34,946 nt of DNA from NCBI GenBank assembly GCA_904419775.1, contig CAJFSX010000009.1, forward strand, positions 1 to 34,946. Direction: 5' to 3'. Below the pieces are notes generated by a model, which was not told the DNA's origin, ran no database searches, and saw only the letters and a list, made by a program, of their open reading frames with translations. Positions 5,960 to 15,800 of this stretch are shown in pieces; the stretch's first letter is position 1, and each line of letters opens with the position of its first letter. The position numbers and the translations under genes are program-made. The stretch comes from Candidatus Pararuminococcus gallinarum (GTDB taxonomy: Bacteria > Bacillota > Clostridia > Oscillospirales > Ruminococcaceae).

Positions 5960-6027
5960 ATTAAAGAACACCAAAAATGGGGAAAATTGTGTGAAGTATT
6001 TTTGCTACATCCCTGGCAGGGCATGAG

Positions 6028-6056
6028 TTGTTCCCATTTTGCAAAAGTGATATAAT
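6028..6056 (+). promoter_or_regulatory. Extended -10 promoter of the ATPase/oxidoreductase operon
   Basis: A perfect TATAAT at 6051-6056 is preceded by TGA, an extended -10 (TGn). A partial -35, TTGTTC, at 6028-6033 has a 17-bp spacer. The start would be near 6063. Confidence 0.75.
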
Positions 6057-6067
6057 ATAGGTTAAAT

Positions 6068-6090
6068 CCTGCGCTTTTTCTTAGCGCAGG
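6068..6090 (+). other. Stable hairpin at the 5' end of the oxidoreductase operon mRNA
   Basis: CCTGCGCT at 6068-6075 pairs with AGCGCAGG at 6083-6090 around TTTTCTT. It begins about five bases after the predicted transcription start and has no T-run, so it is not a terminator. A 5' mRNA-stabilising hairpin is the simplest reading. Confidence 0.6.
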
Positions 6091-6115
6091 GTGGTTAAGA
6101 AAATGAGGTGAGTGT

Positions 6116-6790
6116 TTGGCACCGACTGGAAAAAAGCTCTACATCATTGTGGGACATTACGGCAGCGGCAAGACCAATTTTGCAGTCAATTTAGCGGTTG
6201 ACCTGCAAAAGAGGGGAGAAAAGGTGGCTATTGCCGATATGGACATTGTCAATCCCTATTTCCGTTCTGCTGATTTTACCGAACTGTTCGAGAAATTAGG
6301 CATTGACGTGGTCAATCCTCCTTTCGCAAACACCAATTTGGATATTCCCTCTGTTACAGCGGAAATCGACGGCCTGCTGGAGCGCCGGGACACTTCGGTG
6401 ATCCTGGATATCGGCGGGGACGATGCAGGCGCCGCAGTGTTGGGCCGGTATTCCCAGAAGATCAAGGACCGGGGCGAGTATGAGTTATTATACGTCATCA
6501 ACAAAAGCCGGTATTTGACCAGGGAAGCGGATGATACCATCCAGGTGCTTCGGGAAATTGAGGCCGCGTCAAGACTAAAGGCGACAGGGCTTGTGAACAA
6601 TACCCATCTTTGTACCGAAACCATGCCGGAGACGGTGGAGCATGCCTTTGACTACGCCGATGAGATCGCGGAGAAGACGGGGCTTCCCATCCTTTATACC
6701 ACAGTGCGGCGGGATTTATTGGAAAAAGTCGACCCAAAGGGGAGGACCTTATACCCTGTTGACATCTATGTGAAGACGCCGTGGCAATAA
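6116..6790 (+). CDS. P-loop nucleotide-binding protein (MinD/ParA/CobQ-like) of the oxidoreductase operon
   Basis: A 224-residue cytoplasmic P-loop ATPase-like protein. Residues 9-22 carry a Walker A motif (IIVGHYGSGKTNFA). ADMDIVNPYFRS resembles the deviant switch region of the MinD/Mrp/CooC group, and VILDIGGDDAG is the Walker B region. The C-terminal part includes LLYVINKSRYLT and GLVNNTHL. The TTG start follows GAGGTGA at good spacing, and no ATG fits. It is the first gene of a unit with a ferredoxin and the oxidoreductase subunits, so a role in maturation, cofactor insertion or regulation of that iron-sulfur enzyme is plausible. That is inferred only from context. There is no ParB partner or centromere-like repeat. 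Confidence 0.85.
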   Translation: MAPTGKKLYIIVGHYGSGKTNFAVNLAVDLQKRGEKVAIADMDIVNPYFRSADFTELFEKLGIDVVNPPFANTNLDIPSVTAEIDGLLERRDTSVILDIGGDDAGAAVLGRYSQKIKDRGEYELLYVINKSRYLTREADDTIQVLREIEAASRLKATGLVNNTHLCTETMPETVEHAFDYADEIAEKTGLPILYTTVRRDLLEKVDPKGRTLYPVDIYVKTPWQ

Positions 6791-6801
6791 CAGAAAATCA
6801 G

Positions 6802-6815
6802 GCGGTTTGAACCGC
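6802..6815. repeat. Short perfect palindrome before the ferredoxin gene
   Basis: GCGGTT-TG-AACCGC. A small hairpin between the ATPase and ferredoxin genes, without a T-run. It may tune mRNA stability between the first gene and the enzyme subunits. Confidence 0.4.
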
Positions 6816-6861
6816 TTACATATATCATTAGGTCTTAGATAGAGAGGAATGTGAGCAAAGC

Positions 6862-7068
6862 ATGGCAAAGATTACCGTCAACGAAAACAAATGTAAGGGC
6901 TGCGGGCTATGTGCCACAGCCTGCCCCAAAAAAATCATTGTCCTATCCAAGGACAGGCTCAATGCCAAGGGTTATCACCCGGCAGAGTGCATTGACTTTG
7001 AAAAATGTATTGGATGTGCAATGTGCGCGACCATGTGTCCGGATGTTGCCATCGTTGTGGAAAGGTAG
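6862..7068 (+). CDS. 2x[4Fe-4S] ferredoxin-type (delta) subunit of 2-oxoacid:ferredoxin oxidoreductase
   Basis: A 68-residue electron-transfer subunit. It has two four-cysteine sets, CKGCGLCATACP and CIGCAMCATMCP, each of C-x2-C-x2-C-x3-C-P type, so it should bind two [4Fe-4S] clusters. It passes electrons from the catalytic subunits to free ferredoxin. The gene is 9 nt from the alpha subunit gene. The ATG at 6862 has only a modest Shine-Dalgarno (AGAGG is 14 nt away), so translation may be weak or partly coupled. A second, unrelated reading frame overlaps here but is a shadow. Confidence 0.92.
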   Translation: MAKITVNENKCKGCGLCATACPKKIIVLSKDRLNAKGYHPAECIDFEKCIGCAMCATMCPDVAIVVER

Positions 7069-7077
7069 GGAACAACA

Positions 7078-8139
7078 TTGGCTGAAAGAGTACTCATGAA
7101 GGGCAACGAAGCACTGGGCGAAGCGGCAATGCGCGCCGGATGTCGTCACTTCTTCGGTTACCCCATCACCCCCCAGACAGAGCTTTCTGCGTATCTGTCC
7201 AAAATGATGCCCAAGGTAGGCGGCACCTTCCTTCAGGCAGAAAGTGAAATTGCTGCCATCAACATGGTGCTGGGCGCTGCCAGCGCCGGCGTTCGGGCGA
7301 TGACCAGCTCTTCTTCCCCCGGCATCTCCCTGAAATGCGAAGGCATTTCCTACATAGCGGGCTCCGACCTGCCCTGCGTCATTGTCAACGTGCAGAGAGG
7401 CGGCCCGGGTCTGGGCGGCATCCAGCCCTCCCAGGCGGATTATTGGCAGGCCACCAGAGCTCCCGGCCACGGCGACCTCCACGCTATTGTTTTTGCCCCC
7501 TCCACCGTTCAGGAGATGGTGAACATCGTGTTCGAGGCCTTTGACAAGGCAGACGAATACCGTATGCCGGCGATGATCCTGGCGGATGGCATGCTGGGCC
7601 AGATGATGGAGCCGGTGGAATTCCCGGAGCTGAAGGCCCATACAGTGGAAAAGCCCTGGGCGACCAATGGCCATAAGGGCGAGAGAAAACACAATATCGT
7701 CAATTCCCTGTTCTTGCAGCCCCAGCAGCTGGAGGACAAGATCAGAGAGCGCTTTGAAAGATACGCAATCATTCAGGAGAAGGAAGCCAAGGCTGAGGAA
7801 TATCTCACCGAGGACGCAGACATTGTCCTGGTTGCTTATGGCGCTTCTTCCCGTATTGCCAGAAGCGCGGTCAACTCCGCCCGTGCTGAAGGCATTAAAG
7901 CAGGACTCATCCGGCCCATTACCCTGTGGCCCTTCCCGGTGAAGAATATCCAGGCTGCCTGCAAGAGTGCGAAAGCATTTTTGGCAGTGGAGATGAGCAT
8001 GGGCCAGATGGTGGACGATGTCCGCCTGGCTGTCAATGGTGACCATCCGGTCCACTTCTTTGGACGGACCGGCGGTATCATCCCGTCGCCGGCAGAGGTC
8101 CTGGCAAAAATTGAAGAAATTTCAGGGGGTGCAAAATAA
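7078..8139 (+). CDS. vorB: 2-oxoacid:ferredoxin oxidoreductase alpha subunit (VorB-like)
   Basis: A 353-residue subunit of the enzyme that oxidatively decarboxylates 2-oxoacids to acyl-CoA with reduction of ferredoxin. It opens with MKGNEALGEAAMRAG and FGYPITPQTEL, typical of the pyrimidine-binding domain, then SSSSPGISLKCEGISY and VNVQRGGPGLGG, and a C-terminal transketolase-like domain (VLVAYGASSRIARSAV). Length and motifs fit the short VorB/KorA type. The substrate (branched-chain 2-oxoacids or 2-oxoglutarate) cannot be settled by reading. The TTG start lies 7 nt after AGGTAGGG. Its TAA overlaps the beta ATG by one base. Confidence 0.9.
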   Translation: MAERVLMKGNEALGEAAMRAGCRHFFGYPITPQTELSAYLSKMMPKVGGTFLQAESEIAAINMVLGAASAGVRAMTSSSSPGISLKCEGISYIAGSDLPCVIVNVQRGGPGLGGIQPSQADYWQATRAPGHGDLHAIVFAPSTVQEMVNIVFEAFDKADEYRMPAMILADGMLGQMMEPVEFPELKAHTVEKPWATNGHKGERKHNIVNSLFLQPQQLEDKIRERFERYAIIQEKEAKAEEYLTEDADIVLVAYGASSRIARSAVNSARAEGIKAGLIRPITLWPFPVKNIQAACKSAKAFLAVEMSMGQMVDDVRLAVNGDHPVHFFGRTGGIIPSPAEVLAKIEEISGGAK

Positions 8140-8891
8140 TGGCTGTTGTTTTTGAAAAACCCCATGCCCTTGCGGATACCACCTTCCATTACTGCCCTGG
8201 ATGTACCCACGGCATTATCCACCGTCTGGTGGCGGAGGTCATTGACGAGCTGGGTGTGGAAGGAAAGACCGTAGGCGTATGCCCGGTCGGCTGCTCTGTT
8301 ATGGCGTACGATTATTTTAACTGCGATATGGTAGAAGCGGCCCATGGACGTGCTCCCGCTGTGGCCACCGGCCTCAAGCGCGCACTGCCTGACAACGTCA
8401 TCTTCACCTATCAGGGCGATGGTGACCTGGCGGCCATCGGTACTGCGGAAACTGTCCACTCCGCAACCCGTGGTGAGAATATCACCATCATCTTTGTCAA
8501 CAACGCCATTTATGGCATGACCGGCGGCCAGATGGCTCCCACCACCCTGCCCGGTCAGGTAACCCAGACCACCCCTTATGGCCGTGATACCAACACTGCC
8601 GGTTATCCGGTGCGGGTGTGCGAGATGCTCTCCACCCTGTCCGGCGTAGCGCTGGCACAGCGTGTGGCCGTGGATACGGTTCCCCACATCAACGAGGCGA
8701 AAAAGGCCATTAAAAAAGCATTCCAGAATCAGCTGGATAACAAGGGATTCTCGATTGTAGAGGTGCTTTCCACCTGCCCGACCAACTGGGGAATGACCCC
8801 CACCGAGGCCCTGCAGTGGCTGCGTGACAATATGATGCCCTATTATCCGCTGGGCGTCTATAAAGACGTGGAAGAGGGGGTAAAGAAATAA
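8139..8891 (+). CDS. 2-oxoacid:ferredoxin oxidoreductase beta subunit (thiamine diphosphate-binding)
   Basis: A 250-residue catalytic subunit. FHYCPGCTHG near the N-terminus and VCPVGCS supply cysteines expected for a proximal [4Fe-4S] cluster. YQGDGDLAAIG followed by NNAIYGMTGGQ is the thiamine diphosphate/Mg2+ binding motif (GDGD...NN). The length agrees with VorA/KorB-type beta subunits. The ATG overlaps the alpha stop (TAATG) and its own TAA overlaps the gamma ATG in the same manner, so the three catalytic subunits are probably made by coupled translation at equal amounts. Confidence 0.93.
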   Translation: MAVVFEKPHALADTTFHYCPGCTHGIIHRLVAEVIDELGVEGKTVGVCPVGCSVMAYDYFNCDMVEAAHGRAPAVATGLKRALPDNVIFTYQGDGDLAAIGTAETVHSATRGENITIIFVNNAIYGMTGGQMAPTTLPGQVTQTTPYGRDTNTAGYPVRVCEMLSTLSGVALAQRVAVDTVPHINEAKKAIKKAFQNQLDNKGFSIVEVLSTCPTNWGMTPTEALQWLRDNMMPYYPLGVYKDVEEGVKK

Positions 8892-9424
8892 TGGCAGGAA
8901 TCAATATGGTTTTTGCAGGCTTCGGCGGACAGGGTATTCTGTTCGCGGGAAAGGTCTGCGCTTATAGCGGTTTGATGGAAGAGAAGGAAGTATCCTGGCT
9001 GCCCTCTTACGGACCGGAGATGCGCGGCGGTACTGCTAACTGCAGTGTCTGCATTTCTGACGAGCCCATTGGCTCTCCGCTGGTGCTCACACCTGATGCG
9101 CTGATTGCGATGAACATCCAGTCCTATGATAAATTTATCGATGCCGTTGTCCCCGGCGGCGTTGCTGTTATCGACAGCACCCTGGTGGACAAGAAAACCG
9201 AGCGGCAGGACATCAAGGCATTTTATGTGCCGGCCACCCAGATGGCCAATGACCTGCAGTTGCAGGGACTGGCCAACATCATCCTCTTGGGCAAACTGCT
9301 CAAGGAGACGGGTTTTGCCTCTTTAGAGGCGGTGGAAAAAGCAATCGCCAAATGCGTCCCTCCGAGAAAACAGCACCTGCTGGAGCCCAATATGCGGGCC
9401 ATCAAGGCAGGCATGGAAGCATAA
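8891..9424 (+). CDS. 2-oxoacid:ferredoxin oxidoreductase gamma subunit
   Basis: A 177-residue subunit of the catalytic-domain family found in pyruvate/2-oxoacid ferredoxin oxidoreductases. It begins with [15 protein letters not shown], the diagnostic glycine-rich loop that contributes to CoA binding, followed by [17 protein letters not shown]. It has no cluster-binding cysteine motif, as expected. Last gene of the operon, followed by a strong terminator. The start codon overlaps the beta stop by one base. Confidence 0.93.
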   Translation: MAGINMVFAGFGGQGILFAGKVCAYSGLMEEKEVSWLPSYGPEMRGGTANCSVCISDEPIGSPLVLTPDALIAMNIQSYDKFIDAVVPGGVAVIDSTLVDKKTERQDIKAFYVPATQMANDLQLQGLANIILLGKLLKETGFASLEAVEKAIAKCVPPRKQHLLEPNMRAIKAGMEA

Positions 9425-9440
9425 TAGAACTCTCTCTGAT

Positions 9441-9476
9441 AAAAATCCCCTCTGCTATGTGCAGAGGGGATTTTTT
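9441..9476 (+). terminator. Terminator of the oxidoreductase operon
   Basis: A 15-bp stem pairs 9441-9455 (AAAAATCCCCTCTGC) with 9461-9475 (GCAGAGGGGATTTTT), loop TATGT, ending in a T-run. Confidence 0.95.
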
Positions 9477-9493
9477 GGCGCTTGGGAGTCCGC

Positions 9494-9522
9494 TTTTCTT
9501 TATCCGGCGGATGTGATAAAAT
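9494..9522 (+). promoter_or_regulatory. Candidate promoter of addBA
   Basis: An extended -10 TGA-TAAAAT at 9514-9522 with a poor -35, TTTTCT, 17 bp upstream. It lies between the preceding terminator and the addB Shine-Dalgarno, the only sensible place for an addBA promoter. Confidence 0.45.
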
Positions 9523-9549
9523 ACAAACAACTGGAAAGGAGGAAGGGCC

Positions 9550-12500
9550 ATGCTGAGATTGCTGCTGGGGGTTTCGGGCACAGGGAAAACCACCTATCTG
9601 CTCCGAAAGGCAGAGGAAGCATCCCAACAGGGAAAGCGGGTCTTTTTTATTGTCCCGGAACAATATTCGTTTGAAACGGAAAAAGCGGTCACCACTTTTC
9701 TGGCGCAAGGCGGCGAAAAGATCGAAGCGGTCAGTTTTTCCCGGCTGTGTAATCTCATTTTCCGAGAGTATGGCGGGCTTTCAGGGGAAAGCCTGGATGA
9801 CAGCGGCAGGACGATGCTCATGAGCATGGCGTTGGATCAGGTGAGGGATCACCTGTCTGTCTATGAGCGGCAGGCGGGGAACACCGCCTTTGCCTCCAAA
9901 GCCCTTTCCATGCTTGACGAGTTTAAAAACTCCTCGCTGGGTCCTGAAGAGGTGGAAGAACTGTCTCAAAGTCTGGAGGGAAGCCCCGTTGGGGAAAAGC
10001 TTTCCGACCTGTCGCTCATCTACAGTGCCTACGAGGCAATGCTGGAACGGGGACGCCATGACCCCAGGGATGATTTAATGCGGGCCCTTTCCTTGGTACA
10101 AGATACAGATTTCTTTTTAGACTCTGTGGTTATCCTAGACGCCTTTTTTTCCTTTCCAAAGGCAGAACTTGCCCTCATTCAGTGCGCGCTGCAAAAGGCG
10201 GAGGAGGTTTCTGTTTCCCTTTGCTGCGATTCACTTACCGGTACAGGGGCCAGGGCCTTTGATGTCTGTCGGGACACCGCCCGCCGGTTGATGAGGATGG
10301 CCAAGGAAAGCGGTTGTACAGTAGCGCCGCCGGTTCTGCTGACGGAAGTTTATCGTTATGAAAAGGCAACCCTTGGCCATGTAGCGGCCCAGTGCGCCTA
10401 TGTCCCCGGGGAGAGGACCGGTCAAAATGACGGTTCTGTCCTGGTGGCGCAGGCGGGAAGCCGGTATGAGGAGGTGCGCTTTGCAGCGGCTACCATCCGC
10501 AAGCTTGTCCGGGAGAAAGGGCTGCGCTATCGGGATATTGTTGTCATCGCCAGGAGCCTGGAGGACTATCAGGCTTCCCTGGAAGATGTGTTTGCCCGCT
10601 ACGACATCCCCTATTTTATGGATCAGCGGATTCAGGTGCAGTATATGCCGCTGATGAACCTGGTTACCTCCCTGGTGGACATAGCCCGAGGGAATTTTTC
10701 CACTGGGGATGTCATGCGGCATCTCAAAAGCTACCTTTTGGAGGTGGATTCTGACAGTATCTATGACCTGGAAGGCTACTGCTATACCTGGAACATTGAC
10801 CGAAACGGCTGGCTTCAGGAATGGAAGCAAAATCCTTCCGGCATGCAGACCAGGATGACGGAAGAGGATGGGGAGAAGCTTGTCGCTCTGGAGGAGTTGA
10901 GAAAGACCATTGTGGGCCCTCTGTCCGCTTTTCGGGAAAAAACCCGCGGCAGCCTGGATGGAGAGGTTTTTGCCCGGGCCATCTTTGCCTATCTAGAGGA
11001 AACAGGCATACCGGGCAGGGTGGAAATGCTGGCAAAATCCTATGAGAGGGCGGGGGAGAAAAACAGAGCGGATGAGCTGTATGCCTGCTGGGAGGTGCTG
11101 ATGGGCATCCTAGAGCAGTTTTCCGCCGTACTGGGGGGGAGGCAGCTAAGCCTTGCCCGGCTGGGAGAGATGCTCAGCCTTTCCATTGCCGGGAGTGATC
11201 TGGGACATATCCCCCAGACCCTGGATCAGGTGACCATTGGTGCGGCCGACCGCATCCGCCCCAGCGGCCCAAAGGTGACCTTGATTTTAGGGGCAAATGA
11301 GGGGATGTTTCCCCTGAGCGCGCCGCCTCAGAGCTTGATTTCCCAGCCGGAGCGCCTGCTTATCAACCGGCTGGGGGAGCAGGTTTTTGAGACCTTGGAG
11401 GACCGCTTTTACAAGGAGTTTACCTATATTTATATGGCGGTGACATCGCCCTCCCGAAAGTTGGTCATTTCCTACCCCACCATGGATGTGGAGGGCAAAC
11501 CCTTGTTCCCAGCCCCCTTTGTTCAGCAGATTTGCACCATGGTGGAAGGGCTTGCCCCTTTGCATATAGATCGGCTGCCAGCGTCTTATTTTGTAGAGAA
11601 TCAGCGTTCGGCCATGGATATGTTGGCAGAACACCTGCGGGAAGATCTGCCTGAGACGATATCCCTGGCCAAGGCGGCAGCTAGGACGCAAAAAGAGATG
11701 GTAGAAAACCTCTTTTTCCTAGCGCAGAATAGGCCCTACGCACTTCGGGAGGAAGCAAACGCCAGGGCTTTGCTGGGGAAAAGGCTTAAACTGAGCCCCT
11801 CCCGGCTGGACCGGTATTACCACTGTCCCTTTCAGTATTTCTGCCAGGACATGCTGGGGCTCCGGCCCCGGAAAAAGGCGGAATTTTCCCCGATTCAGTC
11901 GGGCAGCGTTATCCATTTTGTGCTGGAGCAGATGGTGTCCCGCCATGGGGCCAGAGGGCTGCATCAGTTGACCCGTGCCGCCCTCCGGGAGGAGTGCCAG
12001 CAATTGCTGGCCCAATACCTAGAGACGGTATTCGGGGAGGGGGAGATTCCCAAACGAATGAGGTATCTCTTTTCCCGGCTGACCGATACCCTGACCCGGC
12101 TGCTTTCCCAGCTGGCCCGGGAGTTTGCCCAAAGCCAGTTTGAACCGGTGGATTTTGAACTGCCTATCCGGGAATACGGAGAAAACAAGCCGGTGGAGCT
12201 TGTCTCTACAACCGGGGAGCATATCCTGGTGGAGGGGATCATAGACCGGGTGGACATGGCGGTGGTCCGGGGGAAAAAATATGTCCGGGTGGTGGACTAT
12301 AAATCCGGCGTCAAGCAGTTTTCCCTTTCTGATATTGCCTATGGGCTGAATATGCAGATGCTGATCTATCTGTTTTCCCTTTGGGAAAACGGCGCGGGGA
12401 AATATAAAGACTGTTATCCTGCCGGGGTTCTCTATATGCCGGCCAAAAGTGAGATCATCACCGCCGACCGCCATGCCACCCCGGAGCAGATGGAGCAGGA

Positions 12501-12888
12501 ACACGCCAAGACTTTGAAGATGAACGGCCTTCTTCTGGAGGATGAAGAGGTGGTGGAGGCCATGGAGCCAGAGATTCGGGGGGTATTCATCCCGGCGAAA
12601 AAGAAAAAGGACGGCACCTTTGACAAGCTGTCCTCCCTGGCCACCCTGGCCCGGTTTGGCAAGCTCAGCCGCCATGTCAACGATGAGATCATCCGCATGG
12701 CAGACGCCTTATGCCAGGGGAGGATTGGCGCCGATCCGGTGGAACAGGGAGGAATCCCTGCCTGTCACTGGTGTGACTTTCAGGCGGTATGCAAACATGA
12801 AGGGGGAGACGGAGCCCATCTTCTCCCCACCTTGGATAAAGAAACGTTCTATGCCCAGCTGGATGAACGATACGGAGAGGAGGAATAG
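9550..12888 (+). CDS. addB: ATP-dependent helicase/deoxyribonuclease subunit B (AddB)
   Basis: A 1112-residue subunit of the AddAB helicase-nuclease that resects double-strand breaks and, by analogy, recognises a Chi-like site. It starts MLRLLLGVSGTGKTT with the Walker A at residues 7-15. The C-terminal nuclease domain has VDYKSG around D916-K918. The iron-sulfur cysteines are present: C759 (YHCPFQYFC region) plus C1072, C1075 and C1081 in CHWCDFQAVC, with the same C-x2-C-x5-C spacing as Bacillus AddB. The ATG follows AAGGAGG. addA begins 3 nt after its stop. The middle part, normally a degenerate helicase region, contains IRPSGPKVTLILGANEGMFP. The protein appears complete. Confidence 0.95.
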   Translation: MLRLLLGVSGTGKTTYLLRKAEEASQQGKRVFFIVPEQYSFETEKAVTTFLAQGGEKIEAVSFSRLCNLIFREYGGLSGESLDDSGRTMLMSMALDQVRDHLSVYERQAGNTAFASKALSMLDEFKNSSLGPEEVEELSQSLEGSPVGEKLSDLSLIYSAYEAMLERGRHDPRDDLMRALSLVQDTDFFLDSVVILDAFFSFPKAELALIQCALQKAEEVSVSLCCDSLTGTGARAFDVCRDTARRLMRMAKESGCTVAPPVLLTEVYRYEKATLGHVAAQCAYVPGERTGQNDGSVLVAQAGSRYEEVRFAAATIRKLVREKGLRYRDIVVIARSLEDYQASLEDVFARYDIPYFMDQRIQVQYMPLMNLVTSLVDIARGNFSTGDVMRHLKSYLLEVDSDSIYDLEGYCYTWNIDRNGWLQEWKQNPSGMQTRMTEEDGEKLVALEELRKTIVGPLSAFREKTRGSLDGEVFARAIFAYLEETGIPGRVEMLAKSYERAGEKNRADELYACWEVLMGILEQFSAVLGGRQLSLARLGEMLSLSIAGSDLGHIPQTLDQVTIGAADRIRPSGPKVTLILGANEGMFPLSAPPQSLISQPERLLINRLGEQVFETLEDRFYKEFTYIYMAVTSPSRKLVISYPTMDVEGKPLFPAPFVQQICTMVEGLAPLHIDRLPASYFVENQRSAMDMLAEHLREDLPETISLAKAAARTQKEMVENLFFLAQNRPYALREEANARALLGKRLKLSPSRLDRYYHCPFQYFCQDMLGLRPRKKAEFSPIQSGSVIHFVLEQMVSRHGARGLHQLTRAALREECQQLLAQYLETVFGEGEIPKRMRYLFSRLTDTLTRLLSQLAREFAQSQFEPVDFELPIREYGENKPVELVSTTGEHILVEGIIDRVDMAVVRGKKYVRVVDYKSGVKQFSLSDIAYGLNMQMLIYLFSLWENGAGKYKDCYPAGVLYMPAKSEIITADRHATPEQMEQEHAKTLKMNGLLLEDEEVVEAMEPEIRGVFIPAKKKKDGTFDKLSSLATLARFGKLSRHVNDEIIRMADALCQGRIGADPVEQGGIPACHWCDFQAVCKHEGGDGAHLLPTLDKETFYAQLDERYGEEE

Positions 12889-12891
12889 GCC

Positions 12892-15800
12892 ATGGCAGTC
12901 AATTGGACACCTATGCAGCACCTGGCGATTTCTTCTCAGGGAGGACCCTTGCTGGTTTCCGCCGCTGCTGGCAGCGGGAAGACAGCGGTGCTGGTGGAGC
13001 GGATCATCCGGAAAATTACGGATCCGGTGAACCCGGTGGATGTGGACCGGCTGCTGGTGGTCACCTTCTCCAATGCGGCGGCGGCCCAGATGCGCGCCCG
13101 CATCGGGGCCAGGCTTAGTGAACTGCTCAGCGCAGACAGCAGCAACACCCAGCTCCTTCGCCAGCAGACCCTGCTCTCCGGAGCCCACATCAGCACGGTT
13201 CACGCCTTCTGCCTGGAGCTCATCCGGCAGAACTTTATGCGGCTGGACCTCCCCGCCGATTTTCGGATTGGGGATGAATATGAGCTTTCCACCATCCGGG
13301 CGGATGTGTTGGAACAGCTGATGGAAAGCGCTTATGAAAGCGGAGGAGAAGCTTTTTATGACCTGGTGGAGCTTTTTTCCTCCACCAAAAATGACAGCCG
13401 CTTGCAGGCGATTATCGACCGCCTTTATGGCTTTTTGGTCTCCCATCCCTTTTATGAGGACTGGCTGGATCAAAAGCTGGCGGATTATGAAAACGCTCCG
13501 GCAGCGGGTGAAAGCATATGGGGCAGGATCATCCTTTCCTACGCCGGGGATACTGTGGAGCGGGCGAAACGGATCACCAAGGATTCCATCGCCCAGATGG
13601 CGGGGGATGAGGCCATGGAAAAGGCCTATCTTCCCGCATTTCAGGATGATTTGTATCAGTTAGAGGCCCTGTCCCAGGTGCTGGATGGCGGGGACTGGGA
13701 TGCTGCTGTCAGCGCCCTTTCCCATTTTCAGTTTATGAAATTGGGGCAGCTGAGAAAGTATGAAAATACGGCTTTCAAGGATCAGGTGCAAAACGGGCGG
13801 AAGATGGTCAAAGAGAGTATTGCCTCCTTGCTCAGCCATCAGTTTTGCGCCAGTGAGGCCGAATATCAGGAGGATATTGCCTTTCTTCTGCCCCATATCC
13901 GGCTGTTGTTTGACCTAGTTAAGGATTTTGCCCGGCGTTTTTCCCAGGCAAAGCTACAAAAGAAGCTCATTGACTTTTCCGACATTGAGCAAATGTCCCT
14001 GCGCCTGCTGATGGAACGGGGAGAAAACGGTTACCAACAGACCGATACGGCAAGGGAGCTTTCCCAATCTTTCGATGAAATCCTGGTGGATGAATATCAG
14101 GACACCAACGAGATCCAGGACATGATTTTCCGCGCCCTTTCCCAAGAAGAGCAGAACCTCTTTATGGTAGGGGATGTTAAGCAGAGTATCTACCGATTCC
14201 GCCAGGCCATGCCAGAGCTTTTTCTGGAGAGGAAAAACCAATACGCCGACATTACCCAAGGGGTGCGGCCGGCAAAAATTCTGCTCCAGAACAACTTCCG
14301 CAGCCGGAAGGGGGTCACCGACGCCGTCAACTTCCTTTTTTCCCAGCTGATGAGCGAGCAGGCGGGAGAAATTGTCTACGATGAGGGGGAGGCCCTTTGG
14401 CCCAGCGCGCATTTTGAGAGCCCTGATGGGTTGCAGACCGAGCTGTGGGCCCTGGATCTTTCTTCCTGTGCTGACGCCAAAGAGCGGGTAGAAGCAGAAG
14501 CCGCTTATATCGCGGGGAAAATTGCAGCCATGCTGCGGGAGCAGGTTTTGGTGGAGGAAGGGGGAGAAATCCGCCCCTGCAGGGCGTCGGATTTCTGCAT
14601 CCTCCTGCGTTCGCCCAAGGGCCGGGCGGAAGTCTACCGGGATGCCCTCCTCCGCGCCGGAATAGGCGCCGGATGCGACCTGAGCGGCGGATTTTTTCAG
14701 TCCAAGGAAATTCAGACCATCCTTTCCCTGCTGCGGGTGATCGACAATCCTCAAAACGATGTGGCGCTGGCCGCCGCCCTTCTCTCTCCGGCTCTGATGA
14801 TGGACGCGGACGATTTGGCCCGCATCCGGCTCTATGACCGCGCATCTTCCTTTTATATAGCTTTGTGCAAAGGGGCCCAGGCGGGGGATGCCCAGTGCGG
14901 GAAAGCGCTTTCCCTTATCCAGCGGATGCGGGATTTTGGCATTGCCAACCCCATCTACCGGCTGGTACAGAAAATATACGATGAAACGGGGCTTATCTCT
15001 AAAATGATGGCCTATGAAAGCCCCAGACAGCGCCGGGACAACCTGCATTTGTTTGTGGACTACTGCCGCCGTTATGAAGCGGGAGGCTATCAGGGTCTGG
15101 GGGCGCTGCTGCGGCTATTGGATCGGATGATCGAGGAAGAAGACGATCTGCCTGGAGCCCAAAATCTGGGTGAGGGCGGGGATATGGTACGGATTATGAG
15201 CATCCATAAGTCCAAAGGGCTGGAATTTCCCGTGGTTATCCTGGCGGACACATCCCGCCAGTTTAATAAGTCCGATCTGAAAAGCGCGACACTGACCCAT
15301 CCCCGTCTGGGCTTTTCCTGTGTCCGGCGGGATCTTGCTACCCTGAAGCAGTTTACCACCGTTCCCCATGAGGCGCTGAAGCTGGAAACCCTCCGGGCCC
15401 AGCTTTCTGAGGAGATGCGGGTGCTTTATGTGGCACTGACCAGGGCTAAGGAGCGGCTGATCCTGTCGGTGGGTCTCAAGGATATGGAGAAGAGCCTGGG
15501 CAGGTTGGGAGCTCTGGTGGGGGAAGAGGTTTCCATCCCTCCTAGCGCTGTTATGGGAGCAGGTTCCTATGGAGAGTGGATCCTCATGGGAGCGCTGCGC
15601 CATCCGGACGCGGACAAACTGAGATTGCTGGCGGGGCTCCCCAGCGGAAAAGCATTGGATATGAATGGGGGAAGCCCCTGGAAGGTAGAGGTCGTCCTGC
15701 CAGAAAACGAGGAACAGAGTATGGGAAAAGAAATATCCTATGAAAGCCGGGAGGATTCGGAGCTGACAAAACAGCTTCTCCTCCAGATGGATTTTTCTTA

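Noticed and set aside
6943-8055. Long minus-strand open frame (370 codons) opposite vorB
   Set aside because: The plus strand carries a clear family protein over the same bases. The antisense translation has no recognisable motifs and is rich in His/Gly/Arg, typical of a codon-bias shadow.
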